Shown here one piece after another: positions 7,709-19,140 of a stretch of DNA of 64,000 bases (position 1 is the stretch's first letter; each line of letters starts with the position of its first letter). Below the pieces are notes generated by a model that searched no databases, was not told where the DNA came from, and saw only the letters and a program-made list of their open reading frames with translations. The translations under genes were made by a program, and so were the position numbers. The stretch is taken from assembly GCF_900091525.1 (NCBI RefSeq), contig NZ_FMCU01000006.1:124001-188000 (forward strand), in the 5' to 3' direction. Source of the DNA: Micromonospora matsumotoense (GTDB lineage Bacteria; Actinomycetota; Actinomycetes; Mycobacteriales; Micromonosporaceae).

Positions 7709-9556
7709 TCACTCCGGGACGCGGCGGTACGCGCCGTCGCTGGCCGAGGTCGCCATCGAGGCGTACGCGCGCAGGGCGGCGGACACCGGGCGCTGCCGGT
7801 CGAGCGGGGTGTAGGGCCGGTCGCGCTTCTCCTGTGCCACCCGGCGGGCCTCCAGCACGTCGTCGGGCACGTTCAGCTCGATCGACCGGGCCGGGATGTC
7901 GATGACGATCTCGTCGCCGGGCTCGACCAGCGCGATCAGGCCACCGGAGGCCGCCTCGGGGGAGGCGTGCCCGATGGACAGCCCGGAGGTGCCGCCGGAG
8001 AACCGGCCGTCGGTGAGCAGCGCACAGGACCGGCCCAGCCCGCGCCCCTTGAGGAACGAGGTGGGGTAGAGCATCTCCTGCATGCCGGGGCCGCCCTTCG
8101 GGCCCTCGTAGCGGATCACCACGACGTCGCCGGCGACGATCTCCTTGGCGAGGATCGCCGAGACCGCGTCGTCCTGCGACTCGTAGACCTTGGCCGGGCC
8201 GCGGAAGGTCAGGCAGTCGTCGGGCACCCCGGCGGTCTTCACCACGCAGCCCTCCGGCGCGAGGTTGCCGTGCAGGATGGCCAGCCCGCCGTCGGCGCTG
8301 TAGGCGTGCGCCCGGTCCCGCACGCAGCCCTCGGCGGCGTCGGTGTCCAGGGTCGACCAGCGGTTGGTGGTGGAGAACGGCTCGACGGTACGCACCCCGC
8401 CGGGCGCGGCGTGGAACAGCTCCACGGCGGCCGGCTTCGGCGAGCCGCCCCGGACGTCCCAGTCGGTGAGCCACTGGGCCAGCGAGGGGGAGTGCACCGC
8501 GTGCACGTCGCGGTGCAGCAGGCCGGCGCGGTCCAGCTCACCGAGGATGGCCGGGATGCCGCCGGCCCGGTGCACGTCCTCCATGTGGTAATTCGGGGAG
8601 TTCGGGGCGACCTTGGCCAGGCAGGGCACCCGGCGGGAGACGGCGTCGATGTCGGCGACGGTGAAGTCCAGCTCGGCCTCGCGGGCGGCGGCGAGCAGGT
8701 GCAGGATCGTGTTGGTCGACCCGCCCATCGCCACGTCGAGGGCGACCGCGTTGTCGAACGCCTTGCGGTTGGCGGTGTTGCGGGGCAGCACCGAGGCGTC
8801 GTCGTGGTCGTACCAGCGCTTGGCGATGTCGACGACGGTGCGGCCGGCCTCGACGAAGAGCGACCGGCGCGCGGCGTGGGTGGCCAGCGTCGAGCCGTTG
8901 CCGGGCAGGGCCAGGCCGATCGCTTCGGTGAGGCAGTTCATCGAGTTGGCGGTGAACATGCCGGAGCAGGAGCCGCAGGTCGGGCAGGCGGAGCGCTCGA
9001 TCTCGCCGAGCTGGTCATCGGTGACCGCCTCGTTGGAGGAGGCGATCATCGCGTCGATCAGGTCGATCTTGGAGTGCACCACGCCCTCGATCGCCACCGT
9101 CTTGCCGGCCTCCATCGGGCCGCCGGAGACGAAGACGGTCGGGATGTTGAGCCGCAGCGCGGCCAGCAGCATCCCGGGGGTGATCTTGTCGCAGTTGGAG
9201 ATGCAGACCAGGGCGTCCGCGCAGTGCGCGTTGACCATGTATTCCACCGCGTCGGCGATCAGCTCCCGGCTGGGCAGCGAGTAGAGCATCCCGCCGTGGC
9301 CCATGGCGATGCCGTCGTCCACGGCGATGGTGTTGAACTCGCGTCCCACCCCGCCGGCCTCGGCCACCGCGTCCGCGACCAGGCCACCCATGTCCTTGAG
9401 GTGGACGTGACCGGGGACGAACTGGGTGAAACTGTTCGCGATGGCGACGATCGGCTTGCCGAAGTCGTCGTCGGTCATCCCGGTGGCCCGCCAGAGGGCC
9501 CGGGCGCCGGCCATCGTCCGACCGTGGGTGGAGGTCCTCGACCGCAGCTCAGGCAT
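7709..9556 (-). CDS. ilvD: Dihydroxy-acid dehydratase
   Basis: 615 residues from ATG 9556 ([26 protein letters not shown]), equal to the usual IlvD length. The enzyme dehydrates 2,3-dihydroxy-isovalerate and -methylvalerate in valine and isoleucine synthesis. Iron-sulfur and substrate motifs are present: [32 protein letters not shown] and [10 protein letters not shown]. The C-terminal part has [15 protein letters not shown] and [10 protein letters not shown]. It is transcribed away from the GGDEF-EAL gene, with 110 bp between the starts. Longer upstream extensions of the frame lack homology, so the ATG at 9556 is preferred. Confidence 0.98.
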   Translation of the reverse strand: MPELRSRTSTHGRTMAGARALWRATGMTDDDFGKPIVAIANSFTQFVPGHVHLKDMGGLVADAVAEAGGVGREFNTIAVDDGIAMGHGGMLYSLPSRELIADAVEYMVNAHCADALVCISNCDKITPGMLLAALRLNIPTVFVSGGPMEAGKTVAIEGVVHSKIDLIDAMIASSNEAVTDDQLGEIERSACPTCGSCSGMFTANSMNCLTEAIGLALPGNGSTLATHAARRSLFVEAGRTVVDIAKRWYDHDDASVLPRNTANRKAFDNAVALDVAMGGSTNTILHLLAAAREAELDFTVADIDAVSRRVPCLAKVAPNSPNYHMEDVHRAGGIPAILGELDRAGLLHRDVHAVHSPSLAQWLTDWDVRGGSPKPAAVELFHAAPGGVRTVEPFSTTNRWSTLDTDAAEGCVRDRAHAYSADGGLAILHGNLAPEGCVVKTAGVPDDCLTFRGPAKVYESQDDAVSAILAKEIVAGDVVVIRYEGPKGGPGMQEMLYPTSFLKGRGLGRSCALLTDGRFSGGTSGLSIGHASPEAASGGLIALVEPGDEIVIDIPARSIELNVPDDVLEARRVAQEKRDRPYTPLDRQRPVSAALRAYASMATSASDGAYRRVPE

Positions 9557-9666
9557 GGGTACCAGTCTTGCACCGTCCGGCGGGCGACAACCACCGCGCA
9601 CGCCGTGTCCCAACAGTTGCACACCCGGTACCCCGTGGCCGACGCCGATCCGGCACAGTTGAGGTC

Positions 9667-12078
9667 GTGCGTTTACCCCCGGGCATGGTCGCCGTGGCGG
9701 TGTTGAGCGGCCTGCTGGCCGCCGCCGCCACCGCACTGCTGGCCGACTCGGCCCGGCGACGCGGCGGGCCGCACCGTCAGGCGCACCTGCTCTTCGCCCT
9801 GGCCGCCGCCGTCGCCCTGGCCACCCTGGTGGCCGGCACCGTCGCGTTGCTCGGCGCGACCGAGCACGGGGCGCACCAGCGCGGGCAGAAGATGGGTTGG
9901 GCCTCGCTGATCTCCGTCGGCACCGCGCTGACCGGGCTGGCGTTCTGCGCCGGGCTGCTCCGGCTGCCCGGCGCGATGGTGGCCCGGGCCGCCGCCGCGC
10001 GGTTGCTGCTCGACGGGTTGACCGTGGCCGCCGCGATCTGGTTCGTCGGCTGGGTGCTCTTCTCGGAGCCGACCCGGCTGCTCGGGCCGGCGACGCCGAC
10101 CGCCTGCCCGGCCATCCTGCTCGCGTCGGTGACCGCGGCGCTCACCGCCGGCCTCACCTCGATCGTGGTGGCCCGCGCCGACGGCCCCCGGGCCCGGCTG
10201 GCCGTGCTCGGCACCGGCATCACCGCGACCGCCACCGGTGGTCTCGGGGTGGCCGCCGGGGTCTGCCAGGGCGGCTCGGGGATGGCGGTGACCGGTATGG
10301 CGCTGCTCGCCGTGGGCCTGCTCGCCGGGGCGCTCGCCGTGCACCGGGTGGACGCCCCCGGCCAGGTCGACATCGACCTGATCCGCCGTGACGGCGAGTA
10401 CGCCTTCATCCCGATGGTCGCGATGGCCGGCTCGGCGATGTACCACCTGGTGCAGGGCGGCCGGTTCGACGCGCTGGCCATCATCGCCGGCAGCCTGGAG
10501 GGGTTCGCGCTGGTCACCCGGCAGTACCTCACCCTCAACGACGTCCGCCGGTACGCCAGCCGGCTGGCCGAGCGGGAGGCGCACTTCCGTGAGCTGGCGC
10601 ACACCGATCCGCTGACCAGCCTGGCCAACCGGCGCGGCCTGCTGCGGGAGATGCAGCGCTGTGCCGCCGAGGGGGCTGACTGCGTGCTGCTCGGGCTCGA
10701 CCTGGACGGCTTCAAGAACGTCAACGACATGCGTGGCCACGACGTCGGTGACATGGTGCTGGCCGAGGTGGGCCGGCGGCTACGGAGCAACCTGCGCCCC
10801 GGTGACCTGGCCGCCCGGCTCGGCGGCGACGAGTTCGCGGTGCTGATGCGGGGCCGGCCTACCGACGCGGATGTGGTGGCCGAGCGGCTGCTGGGAGTGC
10901 TCGGCCGGCCGTACGACCAGGCGGGCGGGGCGGTCTTCCTCTCGGTCAGCATCGGGGTGGCCGGCCAGGCCGGCGATCCGGACGTGGTCGGCCTGCTGCG
11001 CCACGCCGACCTGGCCCTGCGCTACGCCAAGCAGCGCGGCAAGAACCGGATCGAGCGCTACGACGGCAGCTACGACCGGCTGCTGACCCGGCGGACCCGG
11101 CTGGAGCACGAGATGCGCGGCGCGATCGAGCGCGACGAGTTGCGGCTGGCCTTCCAGCCGGTCGCCTCGCTGCCCTCGGTCCGGCCGGTGGGCGCCGAGG
11201 CGCTGCTGCGGTGGCACCATCCCGAGCTGGGCAACATCCGGCCGGACGAGTTCATCCCGCTGGCCGAGGAGTGCGGGATGATCGCCAAGCTGGGGGCCTG
11301 GGTGCTGCACCAGGCGTGCTGGCAGTTGTCCCGCTGGCTCGCCGACGGCCACGACGTCTGGGTCTCGGTCAACGTCTCCCCGCGTGAGTTGCACGCCCCG
11401 GAGTACGTGGTGCAGGTCGCCGAGGCGCTGCGCGCCCACCACGTGCCGCCGCAGCGGCTGGTGCTGGAGGTCACCGAGCACGCCGTCGCCACCGATCTGG
11501 ACGAGTTGATCCGCCGGCTGACCGCGCTGCGGCTGACCGGCGTGCGGATCGCGTTGGACGACTTCGGCGCGGGGTACTCGTCGCTGGGGCAGCTGCGCCG
11601 GCTGCCGATCGACATCCTCAAGATCGACCACAGCCTGGTCGCCGAGCACGAGCCGGTCCGCCCGGTGGGCCGGGACGGGCCGGCCTTCGCCCCGATGGTC
11701 GACATCGTCATGCGGCTGGGCCATCAGCTCGGCATGGAGGTGATCGCCGAGGGGGTCACCACCCCGACGGAGCTGGCCGCGGTGGTCGCCGCCGGGTGCC
11801 GGTTCGGTCAGGGCGCGCTCTTCGGCTGGGGGGTGCCGGCCGAGCATCTGGAGGCGATGCTGGAGGCGGCCACCTCGCCGGGAGCCCGCCCGGCCTCGGC
11901 CCCGCCGGCCCCACCGCCACCGCCACGGCTACCCACCCCGTCGCCGCTGCTGCCCCGGCTGCGATCCCACCCACCGGTGTCGCCGCCGGTGCCCACCCCA
12001 CGCCCCGCGTACGAGGAGTCTGCGCAGGCCGGGCCGGTTGACGAGACGCCCACCGGAGACGGTGTCCCCCGTTCGTGA
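9667..12078 (+). CDS. Membrane GGDEF-EAL protein (cyclic-di-GMP turnover)
   Basis: 803 residues from GTG 9667; ATG 9685 is the alternative. The N-terminal ~290 residues contain about eight hydrophobic segments, a MASE-like sensor. Then comes a GGDEF domain with intact GGDEF at 386-390 ([14 protein letters not shown] at its start) and an EAL domain with EALLRW at 511-516, [17 protein letters not shown] and AEGVTT. Both active sites look complete, so it may make and break cyclic-di-GMP. The last ~60 residues are Pro-rich. If GTG 9667 is the start, codon 3 is TTA (9673-9675), a rare leucine codon tied to bldA control in streptomycetes. Confidence 0.92.
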   Translation: MRLPPGMVAVAVLSGLLAAAATALLADSARRRGGPHRQAHLLFALAAAVALATLVAGTVALLGATEHGAHQRGQKMGWASLISVGTALTGLAFCAGLLRLPGAMVARAAAARLLLDGLTVAAAIWFVGWVLFSEPTRLLGPATPTACPAILLASVTAALTAGLTSIVVARADGPRARLAVLGTGITATATGGLGVAAGVCQGGSGMAVTGMALLAVGLLAGALAVHRVDAPGQVDIDLIRRDGEYAFIPMVAMAGSAMYHLVQGGRFDALAIIAGSLEGFALVTRQYLTLNDVRRYASRLAEREAHFRELAHTDPLTSLANRRGLLREMQRCAAEGADCVLLGLDLDGFKNVNDMRGHDVGDMVLAEVGRRLRSNLRPGDLAARLGGDEFAVLMRGRPTDADVVAERLLGVLGRPYDQAGGAVFLSVSIGVAGQAGDPDVVGLLRHADLALRYAKQRGKNRIERYDGSYDRLLTRRTRLEHEMRGAIERDELRLAFQPVASLPSVRPVGAEALLRWHHPELGNIRPDEFIPLAEECGMIAKLGAWVLHQACWQLSRWLADGHDVWVSVNVSPRELHAPEYVVQVAEALRAHHVPPQRLVLEVTEHAVATDLDELIRRLTALRLTGVRIALDDFGAGYSSLGQLRRLPIDILKIDHSLVAEHEPVRPVGRDGPAFAPMVDIVMRLGHQLGMEVIAEGVTTPTELAAVVAAGCRFGQGALFGWGVPAEHLEAMLEAATSPGARPASAPPAPPPPPRLPTPSPLLPRLRSHPPVSPPVPTPRPAYEESAQAGPVDETPTGDGVPRS

Positions 12079-12131
12079 ACCAACATGTGGGATCAGTTGA
12101 CTCATCGCGTGAGATGCGTCAGGCTTGGCCC

Positions 12132-12167
12132 ATGTCGTCGAACCGGTCGCTGCGAGTACTTACCTGA
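12132..12167 (+). CDS. ilvB leader peptide (attenuation)
   Basis: ATG at 12132 gives MSSNRSLRVLT and a TGA stop. The Leu-Arg-Val-Leu stretch uses CTG CGA GTA CTT; CGA, GTA and CTT are rare in this GC-rich genome. The stop codon overlaps the left arm of an 11-bp hairpin, and a terminator hairpin with a T-run follows. This is the layout of a leucine/valine-sensing leader for acetolactate synthase. The ribosome-binding site is weak (GG at about 12122-12128). Confidence 0.7.
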   Translation: MSSNRSLRVLT

Positions 12168-12227
12168 GCGCACTCTCCTGCTGTCGAGAGTGCGCTGGCC
12201 CCGTGCATCTGCACGAGGGCCGTTTTT
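12167..12227 (+). promoter_or_regulatory. ilvB attenuator: pause hairpin plus intrinsic terminator
   Basis: Hairpin 1 is a perfect 11-bp stem, 12167-12177 with 12186-12196. Hairpin 2 pairs GGCCC (12197-12201) and GTGC (12203-12206) with GCAC (12211-12214) and GGGCC (12217-12221), and is followed by GTTTTT (12222-12227). Hairpin 2 is one of the few canonical T-tract terminators here, and it stands 90 bp before ilvB rather than after a gene. Confidence 0.75.
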
Positions 12228-12317
12228 ATTGCCGTCGGAACCACCGGGGCGCGCAGTCGCCCCCGTCGCACCTGCCGTAGCAGCTCCACCCAACTCCAGC
12301 CGAAGGCCTGAACCGCC

Positions 12318-14204
12318 ATGACGAGACCCACGCCAGAGACCCTCGCCCACTCCGCCCGGCGGGCCCGCACGGTCACCGAGCCGGCCGGCGACGCCGACCC
12401 CACCACCACGCCGCGAGCCACCGCCGCTGCGGCCACCCCGGCCGTACGGCCGTCCGGCCCGGTCCCGGTCTCCGGCGCCGGTTCGCTGGTGCGGTCCCTG
12501 GAGGCGCTCGGCGTCGACGTCGTCTTCGGCATCCCCGGCGGGGCGATCCTGCCCGCCTACGACCCGCTCTACGACTCGTCGGTGCGGCACATCCTGGTCC
12601 GGCACGAGCAGGGCGCGGGTCACGCCGCCACCGGTTACGCGCAGGCCACCGGCCGGGTCGGTGTGTGCATCGCCACCTCCGGGCCGGGCGCGACGAACCT
12701 GGTCACCCCGATCGCCGACGCGTACATGGACTCCGTCCCGATCGTCGCGATCACCGGCCAGGTGGCCCGCCCGTCGATCGGCACGGACGCCTTCCAGGAG
12801 GCGGACATCCAGGGCATCACGCTGCCGATCACCAAGCACAACTTCCTGGTGCAGACCGCCGAGGAGATCCCGCAGGTCCTCGCCGAGGCATTCCACCTGG
12901 CCGCGACCGGTCGTCCGGGACCGGTGCTGGTGGACATCCCCAAGGATGTCCTCCAGGCGGCGACCAGCTTCTCCTGGCCGCCCACCCTGGACCTGCCCGG
13001 CTACCGGCCGACCCTGCACCCGCACGGCAAGCAGATCCGCGAGGCGGCCCGGCTGATGAGCGGCGCCCGCCGGCCGGTGCTCTACGTCGGCGGCGGGGTG
13101 CTCAAGGCCGGTGCCACCGAGGCGCTGCGCCAGCTCGCCGAGCTGACCGGCATCCCGGTGGTGACCACGCTGATGGCGCTGGGCGCGTTCCCCGACTCGC
13201 ACCGCCAGCACCTGGGCATGCCCGGCATGCACGGCACCGTCGCCGCGGTCTACGGCCTGCAGAAGGCCGACCTGATCGTCGCGCTGGGGGCCCGGTTCGA
13301 CGACCGGGTGACCGGCAAGCTGGACTCGTTCGCCCCGGACGCGACGGTGGTGCACGCCGACATCGACCCGGCCGAGATCGGCAAGAACCGGCACGCCGAC
13401 GTCCCGATCGTGGGCGACGCCAAGCACGTCATCGAGGAGTTGATCGCGGCGGTGACGACCGACCAGAAGGCCGGCCGCCGCACCGACCTCGGTGACTGGT
13501 GGCACCAGCTCGACGACCTGCGCGAGCGTTACCCGCTGGGCTACGACGAGCCCGCCGACGGCACCCTGTCCCCGCAGTACGTGATCAAGCGGCTGGGCGA
13601 GATCGTCGGCCCGGACGCGATCTACGTGGCGGGGGTCGGCCAGCACCAGATGTGGGCCAGCCAGTTCATCTCGTACGAGAAGCCGGGCACCTGGCTCAAC
13701 TCCGGCGGCCTCGGCACCATGGGGTACGCCGTCCCGGCGGCGATGGGCGCGAAGGTCGGCCGGCCGGAGACGGTGGTCTGGGCGGTGGACGGCGACGGCT
13801 GCTTCCAGATGACCAACCAGGAGCTGGCCACCTGTGCGCTGGAGGGCATCCCGGTCAAGATCGCCGTGATCAACAACGGCAACCTGGGCATGGTCCGGCA
13901 GTGGCAGACCCTGTTCTACGAGGGGCGCTACTCCAACACCGAGTTGGGCACCCACAAGCACCGCATCCCGGATTTCGTCAAGCTGGCCGAGGCGCTCGGC
14001 TGCATCGGCCTACGCTGCGAGAACGCCGACGACGTCGACAAGACGATCGAGGCGGCGATGGCGATCACCGACACCCCTGTGGTGATCGACTTCGTGGTCG
14101 GCAAGGACGCGATGGTCTGGCCGATGGTCGCCGCCGGCACCAGCAACGACGAGATCATGTTCGCCCGGGGCGTCCGCCCGACGTTCGACGAGGACGACCT
14201 CTGA
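12318..14204 (+). CDS. ilvB: Acetolactate synthase large (catalytic) subunit
   Basis: 628 residues. A ThDP enzyme that condenses two pyruvates, or pyruvate with 2-ketobutyrate, for valine, leucine and isoleucine. It has a ~45-residue Ala/Pro/Thr-rich N-terminal extension, then [17 protein letters not shown], the catalytic glutamate E97 in [15 protein letters not shown], and the ThDP/Mg motif GDG (492-494) to [15 protein letters not shown]-domain features ([11 protein letters not shown]) are intact. It starts an ilvB-ilvN-ilvC group with gaps of 66 and 73 bp, and an attenuator precedes it. Confidence 0.98.
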   Translation: MTRPTPETLAHSARRARTVTEPAGDADPTTTPRATAAAATPAVRPSGPVPVSGAGSLVRSLEALGVDVVFGIPGGAILPAYDPLYDSSVRHILVRHEQGAGHAATGYAQATGRVGVCIATSGPGATNLVTPIADAYMDSVPIVAITGQVARPSIGTDAFQEADIQGITLPITKHNFLVQTAEEIPQVLAEAFHLAATGRPGPVLVDIPKDVLQAATSFSWPPTLDLPGYRPTLHPHGKQIREAARLMSGARRPVLYVGGGVLKAGATEALRQLAELTGIPVVTTLMALGAFPDSHRQHLGMPGMHGTVAAVYGLQKADLIVALGARFDDRVTGKLDSFAPDATVVHADIDPAEIGKNRHADVPIVGDAKHVIEELIAAVTTDQKAGRRTDLGDWWHQLDDLRERYPLGYDEPADGTLSPQYVIKRLGEIVGPDAIYVAGVGQHQMWASQFISYEKPGTWLNSGGLGTMGYAVPAAMGAKVGRPETVVWAVDGDGCFQMTNQELATCALEGIPVKIAVINNGNLGMVRQWQTLFYEGRYSNTELGTHKHRIPDFVKLAEALGCIGLRCENADDVDKTIEAAMAITDTPVVIDFVVGKDAMVWPMVAAGTSNDEIMFARGVRPTFDEDDL

Positions 14205-14270
14205 CATGAGTGCCCGATTCCCCGTGACCGTGCGCTGGCACGGCCCGACCGAGCGAAGCGAGACGGCGGC

Positions 14271-15873
<1,603 letters not shown>

Positions 15874-15937
15874 CCCCTCGCGCCACCCCTCGACCGGTGT
15901 GACCAGAGGGGTCTCCGGCGCGCGCTGGGCCCTAGAC

Positions 15938-15992
15938 GGGCCTGTGCGGGTCGTCCGGGCCTGTGCGGGTCGTCGGGCCTGTGCGGGTCGTC
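15938..15992. repeat. Three tandem copies of an 18-bp unit
   Basis: The unit GGGCCTGTGCGGGTCGTC occurs at 15938-15955, 15957-15974 and 15975-15992, identical in all three. Confidence 0.9.
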
Positions 15993-16033
15993 GGTTCCGC
16001 CGGGTGTGTCGCGGGCTGACTGGTCTTGTGGAG

Positions 16034-16085
16034 TAAAGCGGTATGCCTGGTTGGCATGAATATGCCAGCCAGGCATACCGCTTTA
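16034..16085. repeat. Large near-perfect inverted repeat (24-bp stem)
   Basis: Arms 16034-16057 and 16062-16085 pair over 24 bp with one G-T, loop GAAT. The outer part reads TAAAGCGGTATGCC. It lies 161 bp after ilvC and may serve as the operon terminator, but it is longer and more AT-rich than the other terminators here, and its GCGGTAT/ATACCGC core links it to other palindromes in the window. Confidence 0.85.
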
Positions 16086-16497
16086 TGGGTAACACCGGCC
16101 GCCAGGTCGCCGTGCCGCAGGGAGGCTCGGGGCGGTTGCGCTGCCAGAGGGTGGCGGCCGGGATCGTTGCGGTGCCACGCGGGGTGGCCGCCGAGATCGT
16201 TGCGGTGCGGCCGACATGCCGTGGCCGCGGGTGACCTGCATGCGGAGGATCTGCCGTGCCGCTGCTAGGCCCGTGGGGCGGCGTCCCCGCTCCGCCGCCC
16301 GCCGTCCCCGCCCGCCGCCCGCCGCGCGGCCCTGCCTTGCCCCCGCCGCCCGCCGCTCCGCCGCCCGCCGCCCGCCCGGCGGCGGGCGAGGTTCACCTGG
16401 CGGGATGGGGTGAGCGACGCCTCATCGGGCCGAACCGGGCGGCACTGCGCGCTCCGGGCCGGATGAACGGGGGATGACAGGCGTGCGACAACGCTGT

Positions 16498-16511
16498 GTG
16501 AGGGCCCTCAC
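16498..16511. promoter_or_regulatory. 14-bp perfect palindrome upstream of serA
   Basis: GTGAGGGCCCTCAC is fully symmetric. A possible -10 TACGAT follows at 16547-16552, so the palindrome is placed where an operator would control serA. No regulator is assigned. Confidence 0.35.
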
Positions 16512-16662
16512 CCCACAGACCGGGACCTGCCGGCCGGGGTGCCCCCTACGATCCTTGGATAGGTGCGTGACCGGCACCTGACGGCCATGGCACGGATCGG
16601 CGCAGGGCGCATCGCGGCGCCCGGTCGCCCCGGCCGACCTAATACGACGTCTACGAGGACCG

Positions 16663-18261
16663 ATGAATCCTGTCGTACTGATCGCCGAAGAACTCGCTCC
16701 CGCTGCCATCGAGGTGCTCGCGCACGACTTCGACGTGCGCCATGTCGACGGCACCGACCGCCCGGCCCTGCTCTCCGCGCTGGCGGAGGCCGACGCGGTG
16801 ATCGTGCGCAGTGCCACGCAGATCGACGCCGAGGCGATCTCCGCCGCGCCGCGCCTGAAGGTGGTCGCCCGGGCCGGCGTCGGGCTGGACAACGTCGAGG
16901 TTCCGGCCGCCACCGCGCGGGGCGTCATGGTCGTCAACGCCCCCACCTCCAATATCGTCTCCGCCGCCGAGCAGGCCGTCGCGCTGCTGCTCGCCGTCGC
17001 GCGGAACACCGCCAGTGCCAGCGCCGCGCTCAAGGCCGGCGAGTGGAAGCGGTCCAAGTACACCGGCGTCGAGTTGCAGGGCAAGACCGTCGGCGTGGTC
17101 GGTCTCGGCCGGATCGGCGTGCTCTTCGCACAGCGCATCGCCGCCTTCGGCACCCGGCTGATCGCGTACGACCCCTACATCCAGCCGGCCCGCGCCGCCC
17201 AGCTCGGCGTCCGCCTGGTGGGGCTGGAGGAGCTGCTGCGGGAGGCCGACTTCATCTCCATCCACCTGCCGAAGACCCCGGAGACGGTCGGCCTGATCGG
17301 CGAGAAGGAGCTGGCGATCGTCAAGCCGGGCGTCCGGATCGTCAACGCCGCCCGGGGTGGGCTGGTCGACGAGCAGGCCCTGGCCGACGCGATCGCCGAG
17401 GGTCGGGTCGCCGGCGCCGGCGTCGACGTGTACGCCAAGGAGCCGTGCACCGCGTCGCCGCTGTTCGCCTTCGACAACGTGGTGGCCACCCCGCACCTGG
17501 GCGCGTCCACCCACGAGGCGCAGGACAAGGCCGGCCTGGCCGTGGCCAAGAGCGTCAAGCTGGCCCTGCAGGGCGAGTTCGTGCCGGACGCGGTGAACGT
17601 GCAGGCCGGTGGCGTCGTCGCCGAGGACGTCCGGCCCCTGCTGCCGCTGGCCGAGAAGCTGGGCCGGGCGTTCACCGCCGTGGCCGGCGGGATCGCCGCC
17701 AGCGTCACCGTCGAGGTACGCGGCGAGATCGTCAACCACGACGTGTCGGTGCTCAAGCTCGCCGCCACCAAGGGGCTGTTCAGCTCGGTGGTCGAGGAGC
17801 AGGTCACCTACGTCAACGCGCCGCACCTGGCCGCCGAGCGGGGCGTCGAGGTGGCCCTGGTCACCCAGGCCGAGACGGTGGACCACCCGAACCTGGTCAC
17901 CATCCGGGGCGCGCTGCCCGACGGCCGTACGGTCAGCGTCTCCGGCACGGTCGCCCACACCGGTGCCCGGGACGTCCTCAAGCTGACCGAGGTGGACGGT
18001 TTCGATGTGGAGATCGGCGCGGAGGGCATCCTGCTCTTCCTGCGTTACGCCGACCGGCCGGGCGTGGTCGGCACCGTCGGCACGCTGCTCGGTGAGGCCG
18101 GCATCAACATCGCCGCGATGCAGGTGGCCCGCCGGGAGGCCGGCGGCGAGACCCTGATGACCCTCACCGTCGACCAGGCGCTCGGGGCGGAGCTGCTCAC
18201 CTCGGCGGCCGACTCGATCGGCGCGACCGCCGCCAGCGCGGCCGACCTGCGCGACGAGTAG
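16663..18261 (+). CDS. serA: D-3-phosphoglycerate dehydrogenase (long form)
   Basis: 532 residues. First step of serine synthesis: oxidises 3-phosphoglycerate with NAD. N-terminal substrate domain; nucleotide-binding domain with VGVVGLGRIGVLFAQR; catalytic residues in NAARGGLVDEQAL and the TPHLGASTHEAQ region. After residue ~310 come the ASB intervening domain and a C-terminal ACT domain (LLFLRYADRPGVVGTVGTLLGEAG), the serine-feedback form typical of actinobacteria. A very stable hairpin follows. Confidence 0.98.
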   Translation: MNPVVLIAEELAPAAIEVLAHDFDVRHVDGTDRPALLSALAEADAVIVRSATQIDAEAISAAPRLKVVARAGVGLDNVEVPAATARGVMVVNAPTSNIVSAAEQAVALLLAVARNTASASAALKAGEWKRSKYTGVELQGKTVGVVGLGRIGVLFAQRIAAFGTRLIAYDPYIQPARAAQLGVRLVGLEELLREADFISIHLPKTPETVGLIGEKELAIVKPGVRIVNAARGGLVDEQALADAIAEGRVAGAGVDVYAKEPCTASPLFAFDNVVATPHLGASTHEAQDKAGLAVAKSVKLALQGEFVPDAVNVQAGGVVAEDVRPLLPLAEKLGRAFTAVAGGIAASVTVEVRGEIVNHDVSVLKLAATKGLFSSVVEEQVTYVNAPHLAAERGVEVALVTQAETVDHPNLVTIRGALPDGRTVSVSGTVAHTGARDVLKLTEVDGFDVEIGAEGILLFLRYADRPGVVGTVGTLLGEAGINIAAMQVARREAGGETLMTLTVDQALGAELLTSAADSIGATAASAADLRDE

Positions 18262-18278
18262 TTCCACGGCACAGCATC

Positions 18279-18312
18279 CGGAGGGGCCCGACCGTGCGGT
18301 CGGGCCCCTCCG
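18279..18312 (+). terminator. serA terminator
   Basis: A perfect 16-bp self-complementary stem (18279-18294 with 18297-18312), 17 bp after the stop codon. Confidence 0.85.
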
Positions 18313-18333
18313 TCGTCCACACCCGACGGCAGT

Positions 18334-18395
18334 CGGGTCAGGCCACACCCGATGGGACAGGAACCGGGTCAGGCCACACCCGACGGGACAGGAGC
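18334..18395. repeat. 31-bp tandem duplication
   Basis: Two copies (18334-18364 and 18365-18395) differ at two positions. A partial third copy (CGGGTCAGG) begins at 18396. It lies between serA and the convergent gene at 18429. Confidence 0.85.
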
Positions 18396-18428
18396 CGGGT
18401 CAGGGCCGGGGTGGGGTCGGGCGTCGGG

Positions 18429-18785
18429 TCAGCGGGCGACCCGGGACGGCGGTGGGTAGACCGAGCCGTCCTGCGGGTCGAAGAGCATCAGGTCGTACTC
18501 GCCGGCCAACCGCTCGATGTCGAGCAGCACCTGGTCGTCGCAGGTCGGGACGAGGCTCAACGCCACATGGTCGGCCGCCGCGTGCAACGGCGAGACCTCC
18601 CAGGGGGTGCCCTGATGGGCGGGCCGGTCGGGATAAGAGGCGGTGACGGCCCGATAGAAGCCCACCACCCGGGGGTCCGGATACCGCTCGGCGTGCTGCC
18701 CCTCGCGGCACCGCCGCACCGCCGCCCGGACGTCCTCGGGCGTGGCCCCGTCGTGGAGGGCCCACACGCTCAGATCGAAACTCAC
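18429..18785 (-). CDS. Conserved hypothetical protein (118 aa)
   Basis: The product starts MSFDLSVWALHDGATPEDV (GTG start) and ends PQDGSVYPPPSRVAR. It resembles small soluble actinobacterial proteins that begin with FDL-VWA and contain a D-P-Q-x-G motif near the end; I do not know a function. No signal peptide or membrane segment is seen. It is convergent with serA. Confidence 0.65.
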   Translation of the reverse strand: MSFDLSVWALHDGATPEDVRAAVRRCREGQHAERYPDPRVVGFYRAVTASYPDRPAHQGTPWEVSPLHAAADHVALSLVPTCDDQVLLDIERLAGEYDLMLFDPQDGSVYPPPSRVAR

Positions 18786-19140
18786 GGCGGACAGCGTGCC
18801 ATCACGCGTTCACCCGGGCGACACTGACCCGCCGTGATTCCCGCAGGTAGTTCGAGTGTCCGGAGAAAACAGTCCGCTGTGGAGACTCTTGCGTCGAGTT
18901 GCGTCGATTCGATAGCGTATCGGGGCGGTCACCGGGAAGTCAGATGTCGACCCGTCTTCGGGTGACGGGGCCGAACGTCCGGCCGGCCGGCCCGCACCCC
19001 TCGAATGCGCGAGCCACGCGCACTCGTCGCTGACCGGCCCCCACGGTCGTTGCCGAGACCGTGGGGGCCGATCGCCGGCCCGTCGACCGCGCCACCCCGT
19101 GGACCCCCTCCACAGGTCGGCCGACGCGCCGCAGCGCCGC
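18786..19140. other. Intergenic region with candidate small RNA
   Basis: No credible ORF. TTGCGT (18890-18895) and TAGCGT (18913-18918) with a 17-bp spacer make a good promoter. A perfect 14-bp hairpin (19035-19048/19057-19070) lies about 110-145 nt downstream, so a transcript of roughly 145 nt is possible. The hairpin could equally be the terminator of the minus-strand gene that ends at 19141. Confidence 0.4.
19035..19070. terminator. 14-bp hairpin downstream of apbE-like gene
   Basis: Perfect arms 19035-19048 and 19057-19070, loop 8 nt, no T-run. Confidence 0.7.

Larger units (their letters stand above)
15874..16662. other. Long intergenic region between ilvC and serA
   Basis: 789 bp without a convincing gene. 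It holds three tandem 18-bp repeats, a 24-bp-stem hairpin, two copies of GATCGTTGCGGTG (in 16163-16176 and 16196-16208), a very GC-rich CCGCCCG-type low-complexity tract (about 16290-16390), and a palindrome with a candidate promoter near serA. Frames through the tract encode only Pro/Arg/Ala repeats and look spurious. Confidence 0.6.

Noticed and set aside
16290..16477. Pro/Ala/Arg-rich open frames in the ilvC-serA gap
   Set aside because: They come from a GC-rich low-complexity tract and show no codon pattern or start signal.
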